From Protonemura montana (lineage: Eukaryota > Arthropoda > Insecta > Plecoptera > Nemouridae), in assembly GCA_947568835.1 (NCBI GenBank), contig OX387606.1:11346001-11410000 (forward strand): a stretch of DNA of 64,000 nucleotides. The letters run 5' to 3'. The notes under the pieces were generated by a model, which worked only from the letters and a program-made list of their open reading frames with translations, was not told the DNA's origin and made no database searches. The translations under genes were made by a program, and so were the position numbers. Below, piece by piece: positions 1-9,713 of the stretch (positions are counted from its first letter, which is position 1; each line of letters begins with the position of its first letter).

Positions 1-881
1 CTCTATAAAACATGAACTAGACTGGAATCGAGATAGATCACTCAAATCATGCACTCGAGAAGATAATCTTTGAGTGATTCTTTCTCCATACAAACTAATA
101 AGATCCAATGGGATGATTAAAAATAAATCAAATTATATTCAAATTAATGCTTCATCTTTATTTACTCTGCTACAATCTTGTAGTGTCGAAACAATGTAAG
201 AACAAACCAAGATTGACTGTGGTTACAATAATTGTTCATATGATTCATGTTATTACTTTTTATAATAGCTATGTTTCTCTTTGGCTGTGTCATGTCATGT
301 AGGTACCTATCCCATTACTATAATAATAATAATAATAATAATGAATTGTGTTTTTATTAGATTGATCACATGTACATGATATTAGATGTCAAATTAAGCA
401 AATTATAATTATTAAATATTATAGATAATTGGGTGCAAATTAAGCACCCAATCTAGCAAAAATATCTCAAAAAAGTAGAAAGATTTTGTATGGGGTAGAC
501 AAAGCCAGAAGACCAATGTGAATTTAATGGAAAGTATTACCCACTAAAGCAGTGACGTAGTAATCACTGCTTCTGGTGCAGCCACACTGGGGCCCCAAAC
601 GCTTTTTCTGTGCAGGGATAATTTAATATGGCTTGGAGCCAAAGTATCTTTCTCCTCTCAAAATTAAGCTTGCAGTAATGAAAATTGCAGTATTGAGTAA
701 GAAACTTCCAATTTTGCACTGAGCTCTGTAACAACAAGCTACGACACTGGTCTAAAATGCTCTATAACTTTCTTCAATGGTGATACAAGCCCAATGATAA
801 ATACAAGTATCAAGGCTTGAAAAAAAAAATTCTGCTAATATCCTTTCTTATAATAGAATCAATGAGATTAAAATTATCATT
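1..881. other. AT-rich intergenic stretch 3' of Rab33
   Basis: No gene recognised. It holds an (ATA)n microsatellite at about 320-342 and, at 548-571, an 8-bp inverted repeat (AGCAGTGA / TCACTGCT) containing CAGTGACGTAG, which resembles the terminal repeat of hAT-type MITEs. The following GGTGCAGCCACACTGGGGCC looks like part of the same remnant. No partner end or target duplication was found. Confidence 0.4.
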
Positions 882-890
882 ACTTATATC

Positions 891-1311
891 GTTGAGTGTA
901 GGTTATAGGTGGAGAAACAACGTCAATGTTACAGTCTCTGCGTGAAAGATGGCCGCCAAATGACTACCTTACCGACAAAAATGCAGAGTACTGGAACATC
1001 ACGTTAAGTGGAGCCACTATCTTATGAATTTTAATTTCGATATTTCTCGTAGGTTAACTCGCTTTTGAGACTTTTCATGCTCAAAATATCTCCATAAATG
1101 TTTACCTCAACGATTGATATACAGGCAACGATATTAAAAAGCAAGTTACCTACGATAAATATCGAAATTAAATTTCAGACGACAGTGGCTCCACTTAACG
1201 TGACGTTCCGGTACTCTGCATTTTTGTTGGTAAGGTAGTCATTTGGCGGCCATTATTCACGCAGAGACTGTAACATTGACGTTGTTTCTCTACCTATAAC
1301 CTACACTCAAC
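891..1311. mobile_element. Fold-back MITE, MULE-like, with 9-bp target duplication
   Basis: A 421-bp non-coding element whose two arms are long imperfect inverted repeats: it starts GTTGAGTGTAGGTTATAGG and ends with the complement CCTATAACCTACACTCAAC. The arms stay alignable for at least 130 bp inward, sharing the block around ATGGCCGCCAAATGACTACC at 951-970 and its complement near 1240-1255. Direct copies of ACTTATATC flank it at 882-890 and 1312-1320, a perfect 9-bp target-site duplication. A 9-bp duplication with long terminal inverted repeats is the pattern of Mutator-like elements; the superfamily is inferred. It has no transposase frame. The arms differ at only a few positions, so the insertion is fairly recent. 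It lies 267 bp 3' of the Rab33 stop. Confidence 0.9.
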
Positions 1312-1577
1312 ACTTATATCTACCTAAATGTATAACTTAATTCATTTTGCCCCCCATAAAAATGTTACAGTTTACAAGAAGAAAAAACAAATTAATAATA
1401 GCAAAAGAAACTTTAAAGTAAAAGTAACACATTCCCTACCAAAAAAGGCAGAAATACAAGTGAATGATCCACAACCGACGTTTAGCAGGGCGCAAAATGA
1501 CTGTGAAAGGTAACAACGGTGCTCACGATTTGGTAACGAAATGCGATTGGCCGAATGGGTGGCCTTCAGAAGTTGCC
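1312..1577 (-). other. Rab33 3' UTR / flank
   Basis: Minus-strand sequence after the Rab33 stop, up to the MITE. I see no canonical AATAAA in this stretch on the minus strand, so the transcript may use a variant signal or read through the MITE. Open frames here are short and unsupported. Confidence 0.4.
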
Positions 1578-3209
1578 CTAGCACCAGCAGGCACCAGCAC
1601 CGTCATCTTGTATCCCTGATACGTTTTCCCTGGTTATCGAGATAACGTCGGCCTTGTGGAAGCCCTGGGCCGCTAGCTGCGAATTGGTGGGTGCTGTCAT
1701 CATAGGTCGTTGGCTCTTAAGCTTGTGTGCTAAGAGGAGGAAGATGGCTTCGACATTGTCGCATTCAGACTCTGCTTTCGCTGACGTCTCGAATAGCTGC
1801 GATAGGAAGCAATCGATTAATTTGATTCATTGCTGGAAGGTCCTACTTTTAGGTAACAATGGATTAGAAATTAATTCACAATGCATTTGCTGATATTAAT
1901 GAGATTTCTTGGTGTCAACTTAAATTTTCCATGGTCTTGCATCAGTATAAGTAATTCTCAAATTGTGAATTATTTACATCTTGTAAACTGGAGAAATTAT
2001 ATGTCTGTTGAATAGTTGTTAGTATCATGCATTGGAGGGTACCTTTCGTATAGAGAATATAGAACCACTTTAATGGAAACTTAGGAAACATTCGGACATT
2101 TTCTTCCATTGATAATTATTAATTAGGAACATGTTTTTTGCAGCTAGTTAATGATGAAACAAACCTAAACTTCATTGCTGTATGTTCTCTATACAAATAT
2201 TTGTTGTACCTCGCGAAAGTTATTTGCTAGACCACAATCAAACAATCTTGGGTTTGAACTAGACATGAATGTAAACAACAGGAGCAATTATTGAGAGCGG
2301 AAATTTACCCGTAACCGAACAGTAGTTAGAGGTTAAGAAGTCACTTACAGGCATGTCATGCTTGTCCGCAAATTGTTGTGCGATGTTTGTCTTGACAACT
2401 TGTTTCTCTTTGCAATCACACTTGTTGCCAACTAATATTCTTGGCAGAACGCTGGAGGTCAGGTTGTGGCGATTGCATTCCTCGATCCATTGGGATAATG
2501 ACTGAAATTTAAGTACAAGGTTCAGCTAAATTGACATAAAGATATGGTCGTAAAATGGATTGGATTAGAGTTGCTGTTTGATGTTAGTGTGGCCAATGGC
2601 TTTTCTCTTTTAAAACCACTGTCAACATTTTGGAAAGGATCTGGTAACCACACTAACATAAAAATTATTGCATTCTAAAGATACCACAAAATCCTACCTC
2701 AAATGTGGCTGCATTTGTGACATCATACACAATCACAACTGCATGTACGTTTCGATAGTAATGTTGAACCATTGATTTGCGAAATCTTTCTTGTCCTGCC
2801 GTATCCCAAAGCTGGAGCTGTGGGTGCAAGAAACACTGCTATAACTTTTCCTTAATCTTTGCTTTTATGAAGCAACCACAGCTATGCTGTTAATTGAAAT
2901 ATTGAAATCGGAGCCAAAAATCAATGGAAGGCAAGATAATAAACTTAATCGCTTTAATTTAATGCAAACCTTGATTTCCTCTCCATTCACGTCAAGTAAC
3001 CGTTCTCGAAAATCTACTCCGATTGTTGCTTCCGAGATATCGAGAAATTTGCCTTCACAGAAACGATAGGTTAGGCAAGTCTTTCCAACATTAGAGTCTC
3101 CAACAACGATTATCTTGAAAACTCTCTTTTGCTTCTCGTATGTGACACTACTGTGACTTATAGTTTTCTTTTGCATTTCTTTAGACTGCTCTTCTGCCAC
3201 AGCCATCAT
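1578..3209 (-). CDS. Rab33: Rab33-type small GTPase, four coding exons, complete
   Basis: Spliced CDS on the minus strand: exon 1 3209-2970, exon 2 2817-2698, exon 3 2501-2349, exon 4 1796-1578 (80, 40, 51 and 72 codons plus TAG; 243 residues). All introns are phase 0 and GT-AG; donors read GTTTGC, GTAGGA and GTAAGT, acceptors CCACAG, TTTCAG and TCGCAG. Visible motifs: P-loop GDSNVGKT (37-44), switch I ATIGVDF (61-67), WDTAGQE (84-90, catalytic Gln89), NKCD (146-149), ETSAK (174-178), and C-terminal CWC (241-243), a double geranylgeranylation site. The stretches [18 protein letters not shown] and [12 protein letters not shown] are characteristic of Rab33. Vertebrate Rab33 proteins act at the Golgi in retrograde traffic, and Rab33B binds the autophagy protein Atg16L1; the same role here is inferred from family membership. 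Two Met codons are adjacent; the second has the better context (A at -3, G at +4). No break or missing residue was seen. Confidence 0.95.
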
Positions 3210-3840
3210 TTAACTATCTCAATGCAATTCTTTAAAAAAAATAACGAGTGACAGAGCTGCACCTGGTGGGCGAGGCTTATTTAACTTAAGTTTAAATGTA
3301 TACATCTACGACCATGGGTATTAATGGAACTTTTTCACTATTTTTCACTCTAGAATTAACATCATCGTGTTATTCTTTTAATCACAACTGATCATTAGTA
3401 GAAATTAGAAAAAATATTCCTATTTGACACTGACAGCTAAGAAATTGTCACGTGGACTGCACTTGTGCATCACGAAATCACGAAGAGCTCCGATATTACT
3501 CGATCAAAACCGACAGCTGATTTTGATTTTCTTAGTGCTAACAGGTAGCGGCACTAAGCTAAGAAAATACAATTTAACATGGTTGCTTCAAAAAGTCTCT
3601 TCTAGGTGGCAGTGTATGTACAACAAATTAATTATTTAAAATACGATTTAGCTGCTGGCAACTAACGGACAAATTCGTGCTCTGTCGCAATAACTGTCCA
3701 TGCAAATTTCTGTAGAAACCAATCAGTGGAAAAACCACACAAAATAAAAAATATATCTTCCCGCCAACTGTTCATACGTGCTGTTCAGAGATGCTGTCGG
3801 ATTTAAGCCAAGTTATTTTGGTTGTCAGTTGTTGATTGAT
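3210..3840. promoter_or_regulatory. Rab33 5' flank, promoter not resolved
   Basis: Sequence upstream of the minus-strand Rab33 start. It must contain the 5' UTR and probably the promoter. A TCAGTT initiator-like hexamer occurs on the minus strand (A at 3389), but the DPE position downstream does not match and no TATA box is seen, so no start site is called. No other gene is visible. Confidence 0.3.
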
Positions 3841-4030
3841 AAATTGATTTTTGGTGTTTAACAATAACGGATCCTGTGGCACTGGACTAATAGAGTCGGT
3901 GAATGACTGAATAATGAGTGGATGATGATGAGGATGATGATGCACCTAATCTAGCCTAGAAGGTAGGAGAGGAACACCTCGAGACCACCGTCGTAACCTC
4001 CCTTCCGAAGGACGGTGCAAAGAGAACAAC
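3841..4030 (-). mobile_element. 5S-SINE family copy, truncated, internal deletion
   Basis: Aligns with the intact SINE at 13150-13588: shared blocks include TTGGTGTTTAACAATAACGG versus the GGTGTTCAACGACGC region, GGCACTGG-CTAAT, the GATGATGAGGATGATGATG run and CCCTTCCGAAGGACGGT. The middle segment around the CACGTAGCCTACTCCTGTCG block is missing and the 5S-like head is absent. Divergence is high, suggesting an old copy. Confidence 0.65.
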
Positions 4031-4045
4031 AAAATGTATTTATTT

Positions 4046-4401
4046 TGTGGTGTTTAAAGACGTACTGTTTTGACATCTGGCCATGCGGCACTGGTCTAAT
4101 GGCATCGGTGAATGAGTGGATGATGATGAGGATGATGATGAACTTAACCTAGCCTGGAAGAGAGGAAAGGAAACCCGGTGCCGGCACGTAGCCTACTCCT
4201 GTCGAAAAGCACTAAGGGGACCACCGCTTTAACGTCCCTTCCGAAGGACGGTACAACTCGAACAGCAGGATTCCTCTGCAAATCCATTCTGTCGAGAGGT
4301 TGGTTAGCAAGGCGAGTGAAGTTGTACTAACTTTTTTCCCTCAAATGTTTCTCCCAAATTGAACTGGTCAATGGTCATGTGTGTGATGGTCACCCATCTA
4401 A
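4046..4401 (-). mobile_element. 5S-SINE family copy, head truncated
   Basis: Follows the previous copy directly and is oriented the same way. Shared blocks with 13150-13588 include GACATCTGGCCATGCGGCAC (4071-4090), CACGTAGCCTACTCCTGTCG and the CCTTCCGAAGGACGGTACAA region. It stops within the 5S-like head, after GATGGTCACCCATC (about 4385-4398). No clear target duplication was found. A young-looking microsatellite of GATGATGAG units lies inside. Confidence 0.75.
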
Positions 4402-7400
4402 CTAAACACATACAACTACATACCTTTTCTGTATTCAAAACCAATTTTGAAAATAGTTTTTCTTTTGATTTGTTTCTAATTTACTTTTTTTAAACTGGCG
4501 CTAAGGAATCTGTGATAAAAGTGTATAAATTTAGTCCAATCCAAAGATTCTAACCCTCGGGACTCGTCTAAATTAGAAAACATCTTCTATTAAAATTCGG
4601 CGAAATTCCAGTACCAATCTTCCTTATTTTCAATCGGCTCGTTCTTCCACGGCTCACCCATCGACGTCGCAAATTAAATTGCGAACGCCAACTATCCGAG
4701 GGGGGTCCCGATATCCTGCTCTCATCTTTCACAGACACGACATCCTTGCTTTATACCGTGTACATGTCCACACAACATTATGATAGATTTTCAATCATTA
4801 CCTTCTCGGGCAAGCCACGTCCACCACGCCCTTACCCTTCCGGTAGCGATTTTTCACTGAAAAACTCGCCACCAAATCGTCTGCTATCTATTAGGAGGTG
4901 TATGCTGGCTTGAGCGTACTTCTAAGCGGCACGATATTGTTCGTATTATCATGCGGGGCCATCTTAAAGTGCGCCATTGCCGCTCTATAGGTAATTAATT
5001 GGTCGAGCTATTTCGACCGCAGTGGTGAGATTCCAGAAGGGCCGACGCCCTTCCTCCCTGGAAATGGTGTTCACAGCAATCGAAATCGCTCGCCACACGA
5101 TTCATGGCAGCATTGAGACTTAGGTTTGCATGCAGTTTTCTTCGGTGATGATGAGTGGGGAAGTATTTAGAATCCCATAAAAGGTCAGTGCGATGGCCAC
5201 GTTCTGGTATGTTTCAATCAGGCACGCTAAGAAAATACTGCAGTGAGAAGTGGCGAAATGTGAGGGATTTTATTTTTGTGGCTGACATTGAGCCTTAAAG
5301 ATGTCTCATAACGGGTGGTACGTAGTCGTTAATTTATAACTCTATCTAAACATTTGATATTGATATGGCAATGGGTATTTTTCTCTAAAAACTAGCAGTT
5401 TTCCCACTGCTCTCCCGGTTGATGCTATTGATGTGAGTGATGTGAGTGAGCTTATATGATTGGTTACAGTCCCAGGAAAACAGAAAATCTATAACTAGTG
5501 TTATTCTGGGTTACCTCGTTCCTGCTACTGCTAGTACAATGATTTTCCTAAAACTATGTTAAAAGCTGGTTAATCTAGTTTACTAATAAATACAAAATAG
5601 TCATGCCCGTTATGGACCAGGAAATAGGTAAAAAGCCAACTTGTATAAATTAATCGCTTATTCTTTCACTACCTTGTCAAACTAAAAAAATCGTCTCTAA
5701 ATGACTCGAACTGCAAGGCTGAAGGAAACATGTTCGCCTGTCAGTTGAGATATCGTAGGGAACGTGCCCCATTTTGGATTCTCGTATCCTTGGAGACTGC
5801 ACACAAGCCTGAATTATCGCCGGAAATTGCTTACATTTTTGAAATGGTACAACATTTCCAAGAAATAAATAATTGACTTTCACGAGCACCAAATCAAATC
5901 ATGGATCTCACATAACCTACTTAAGCCTGACGAATCGTATTTTTCCATCGGTAGCTGCATTTTTATAAAACGAGATCAAACTGTTTTTGATAGAAATCTA
6001 TCGAATTAAGAGAACCTTGCTTGGGGTTTTTTTTTGATCGGAGAATCTCGACTCGTCTATCAAATGATTAATCTCGTAACAAATTTCCGAGCTTGCGTCC
6101 GGTGTTCCCGTGTCGATCTCAGGGGGGGCTTGATTGGGAACAAGGGAGAGGCGCCTGGCGCCAGTAAAATCTTTCACGCAGATTACAGATCGAGTCTAGA
6201 GATACCAACAGTCGGTATTGTTCACTTTACTGTTAGATTAAAATCTAGGGCTGGACCTCGCGTGAGTATTGCTTATAACAAGTGACTTAAAAATAAGAAT
6301 AGGAGTCGATTTAGAAGACAACTTACTGTAGTTACTGCAAACAGAGAGAGAGGGTATAGTTCAAACATAGGTGTAATAACGAGTACGTTATGCATAAACG
6401 AAAGTGAACAAAACATTGATTAGTATGATAGCGTTCCATTTTTTTTTTTTTTTAATTTAACCATTGAAACCCGAATGCCTTTAGCAATTCACTTTCAAAC
6501 TTATTTTGAAGAAATTACAGATCATATCGGCTTTATACAATCTCGATAGCATCTCGTTAAAAAATAGAGATGAGATTGCAATGCGTTCGATGGTAAGATT
6601 CGAAACAGTCATTTAAAAAAAAAGCGACGAAATAATAAACTAAAATACGAAAACAATAAAGCTGCTCAAAAATTTAGATTAAGAAAACTCAAAATTTCTT
6701 CCAAAAACAACCGTTTACCAGCTAGAAGCGAATCTTTACCTCGCATGAATGGTGACGTGGACGATCCTGGAAAACTAGGTAAACTCAACGAAATTATAAC
6801 ATGCACACCAAGCAGCCATTATCATAATCATCCTTTCACCCAGCGTGACGATAATATCCACACGACTTTTGCTACTCATACAGAAAGATACGACGATTCT
6901 CCCGTTTTCGAGACAGCGTTACACTTTTTTTTCTCTTGTTACAAATCGTGCTACTTTAGGGTAGTTTAAGTCAGAAACAGAAATGCGATGGCACTTTATG
7001 GTATGACGATGTATGAACATCACTACCAGACTTTCTCACTCTGTTACTCATGAGGGGTGTGAGTGTCAGGGGTGGTTGATAACCTTCTCACCCTACCTAC
7101 GACGATAACCAGCATATAAGGGAGAGAATATCGTTGGAAAATGTCCAAAGTACATAAATATAAGATATTCTCGCCGCTCTCGAGGTTAGTGGTTGGGCTA
7201 CAATGATCATGATCGTAAAATGCGAAAATTCCCCTCGTATTTCGCACTAGTAGATTCGCTTAGCACGACAACGGGTCTCATAAGATGTATAATATATATA
7301 AATATATATAAATACCTTTTCTTATATTCAACAATAGTGTTTATGAGATCATGTTATTACATGCGTGAGTTACTGGTAGCTGCAGTATGGCGGCGCGTGT

Positions 7401-8293
7401 GTTTTATGAATGAGTCAGCGACACAGGTTCTAAGATGAATTGTCAACAGACTCGATAAATATTATCACACCGTTAGCCCTTTCATCTGATATCAAAGGGT
7501 GCGTGGATTGTGGATATGAAGGGTTGGCTAAACACTGAGCACGGTAGCTGCGGTATATTAATTCGAACGAATTGTCAGGCGATTTTGTGAATTAATACAC
7601 TTCTAATTGTGTTGTTGTGCCTGTGCACATGCATTTTAATTGTGGGACGGGCTGGGGCCAGTTAGAAAGGGCTGGGAGAGGTTTTTACAGACTTTGACGT
7701 GGTTTTGACTGGTTGGGACGGTTTTGGGTTTTGTATTACATCAATGCGCTTTCTTGTCTGCATCCATCTGCATTTCTGCATTGTCAAACAAATATGCTAA
7801 TCCAACTTGCGACAGTGAACTTGCCCGATTTATAACAGTAAATTAAACCTATTTTAGGTTAGGTATTGTTCGTTTTTCTGTAGTTTCTTTCATCGAAAAT
7901 GATAGTAGTCATCCGGTTTGCGCCTATCAATAATTTTCACCACTCACCTAGAAACGTGAACGTAACCATTTTCCGATCGGCAAGCTTCAAAGCGAACTCA
8001 GTGACTTACTCTAAGGAGAGGCTTCATAAATTGTATCGCAAAATATCAATCGCATAGCTTTATAACATTTCGAATCGGTTCAAATCAAGCGTGTGGAAGG
8101 CGACACTGCAAATCTCTGTCATATCTTTTTTTTCTATCATCTCTATCAGATCTATAGAAGTGAATCTCCTGACAAGGCACATCCATTTCACTTGGTTTCG
8201 AGGAATATGTCTCCCGATTGCAAATGCCGATGCCGCGCCGGGAGAAAGTGCTGCAGGAAGACGAAGAAGTAGTGTGCCTTGTTGTATAGGGAA
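4402..8293. other. Intergenic, no gene; CpG-rich island at 4.6-5.1 kb
   Basis: No coding exon could be supported. Roughly 4590-5110 is GC-richer than its surroundings, with many CpGs and short TAAT/ATTA cores, the look of conserved regulatory DNA; conservation is inferred, not tested. The rest is AT-rich. An AT dinucleotide-like tract lies at 7289-7312. The open frames at 6034-6285 and 7193-7438 lack splice or family support. Confidence 0.35.
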
Positions 8294-8400
8294 CAGTGGT
8301 GGATTTCTAAAAGAGAAGGCGAGTCCATTATGGTTTTTAAACTCATGTCTACTTTATCTAACCTTAGCACTAGTTTTGACAAAAAAATGTTAAACTGGGT
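8294..8400 (+). mobile_element. hAT-like repeat fragment with 60-bp shared module
   Basis: Begins with CAGTGGTGGATTT, which resembles an hAT terminal repeat, and runs through a module (about 8329-8386) with the blocks TATGGTTTTTAAACTC, TGTCTACTTTATCTA and ACTAGTTTTGACAAAAA. The same module recurs at 44183-44243 at roughly 85% identity by eye. No second terminus or target duplication was identified here. Confidence 0.55.
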
Positions 8401-9639
8401 TTTGAATGCTAAGCGAAGAACAACTAAAATCCGTTTCGTTTCGCAACGTTTCCCAATGTTTCGTAACTTGTACTTGTTACTTTATCAAGGGTGAAAGCAG
8501 TCATGACAAATTTCCTATAACAAAAGAACCACACAAAATTATAACAATTACCTAGTTCAAGCTTCCTTAATGCATCTAAACAAAATAATCAGGGTCAATA
8601 ACTTAAAAACTAGGATAGTTTGTGAATTATAAAACAAAAGAAATGCGAGTCCGTTGAATGGGAAAATTATGCCATTTTTCTCGTAAAAAAAAAACCCTCA
8701 CCAATTCACGTATTTTGTAAATGTTGTTTTTATTTGTGGGCTGTTTATCCGATGAACAATGTGTTTTTAAATAAGAAACAAATTTAGAGAGTTGCAAGTT
8801 TAAGAACAGCAATATTCACTTCACGCCTTTGCTCATACTCAATGCAGCTCTAAATCCAATGAGTGATGGATCTTTGAAAACGTTTCATAGTTCTATCATC
8901 CCAGTCATGCGTTAGTTTTTGTACATAATTCAACATCCTGCTTAGTAGTCAGAAGCTACAATGAGTTCCGCTTAATGTTCGTAAAACAAATTGATTTTTT
9001 CAAATTGTATCATAGTCCATCTTCACTGCAAGGGAGAAACAAAATACGCAAAACATGTCAAGCTACTAGTTACCCCTTTCCTTTAAAGTGGATCAGCCAA
9101 AATAAATTCGAAGAACATAAATCTGCATTGCCTAAACTCGATAGCATGAATCCGAAATATCCCCTAAATAGACATGGTCTTCTGTACGTGTGCCCAGACA
9201 TTTGGTTACGCCACTGTCGACGGGCGGAGAAGAGGGGCGTTTAAGGAGGATTTACTAGGATCACAGGCAAAGACAGGATAAGCGAATAAAATCGCATCGC
9301 GAGGAGCTGCAACGAGTTAGGTCGGAAAGAGACGTCTACTCGATTCGCAATAAGGATCGAGTGACTGCTGTAAAGAGTACGTTCCATCAATTCCACGTGA
9401 ATTCTGTATCTCCTTTATCGACAGCCTGAGCGTAATGGCACCTTTGTCAAGGTTTAGACTTTCGAGTGACGAATTGGTGAAAAAACAATAAAGTATAGAG
9501 AGGCAAGTTAGTTTGTGTGCCTATATTTGATGCTGACATCAGAATTGTTAGAATATCACGGTGAGGTGATCTTTTATCTGTTTGTTTCTATACGAAATTC
9601 ATAAGGCAGGTTTAAACGAAGCTTCCAAATCCAGCTTAC
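8401..9639. other. Intergenic, no gene; hAT-like terminus at 9204-9216
   Basis: AT-rich sequence without supported exons. GGTTACGCCACTG at 9204-9216 reads CAGTGGCGTAACC on the minus strand, a common arthropod hAT terminal inverted repeat, but no matching opposite end with an 8-bp duplication was found. The open frame at 8975-9244 runs through this terminus and is therefore unlikely to be a gene. Confidence 0.35.
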
Positions 9640-9713
9640 GGATCAAAAGAGCTCTCGGAAGGCGTGGGTGGGGGTGGGGGGGAAATGCTATCTTCACCAG
9701 CCGATGCCGTCAT
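9640..9713 (-). CDS. Possible first coding exon (proline-rich N-terminus), tentative
   Basis: On the minus strand an ATG at 9713 in good context (ACC at -3 to -1) opens a 24-codon stretch starting MTASAGEDSIS, followed by a PPPPPTPSES run, that runs into CC|GTAAGC, an acceptable splice donor at 9639. Without splicing the frame ends at TAA one codon later. I recognise no family and find no convincing acceptor exon further along the minus strand before Rab33. The proline run is encoded by a C-rich low-complexity tract, so this may be coincidence. Confidence 0.2.

Noticed and set aside
1654-1893. 79-codon plus-strand frame opposite Rab33 exon 4
   Set aside because: Antisense shadow of the Rab33 last exon.
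7853-7865. Telomere-like TTAGG repeats
   Set aside because: Only one or two units (also near 29568); no array.
9204-9216. hAT element between 8294 and 9216
   Set aside because: The two end-like sequences differ and the flanking 8 bp do not match, so they are not ends of one element.
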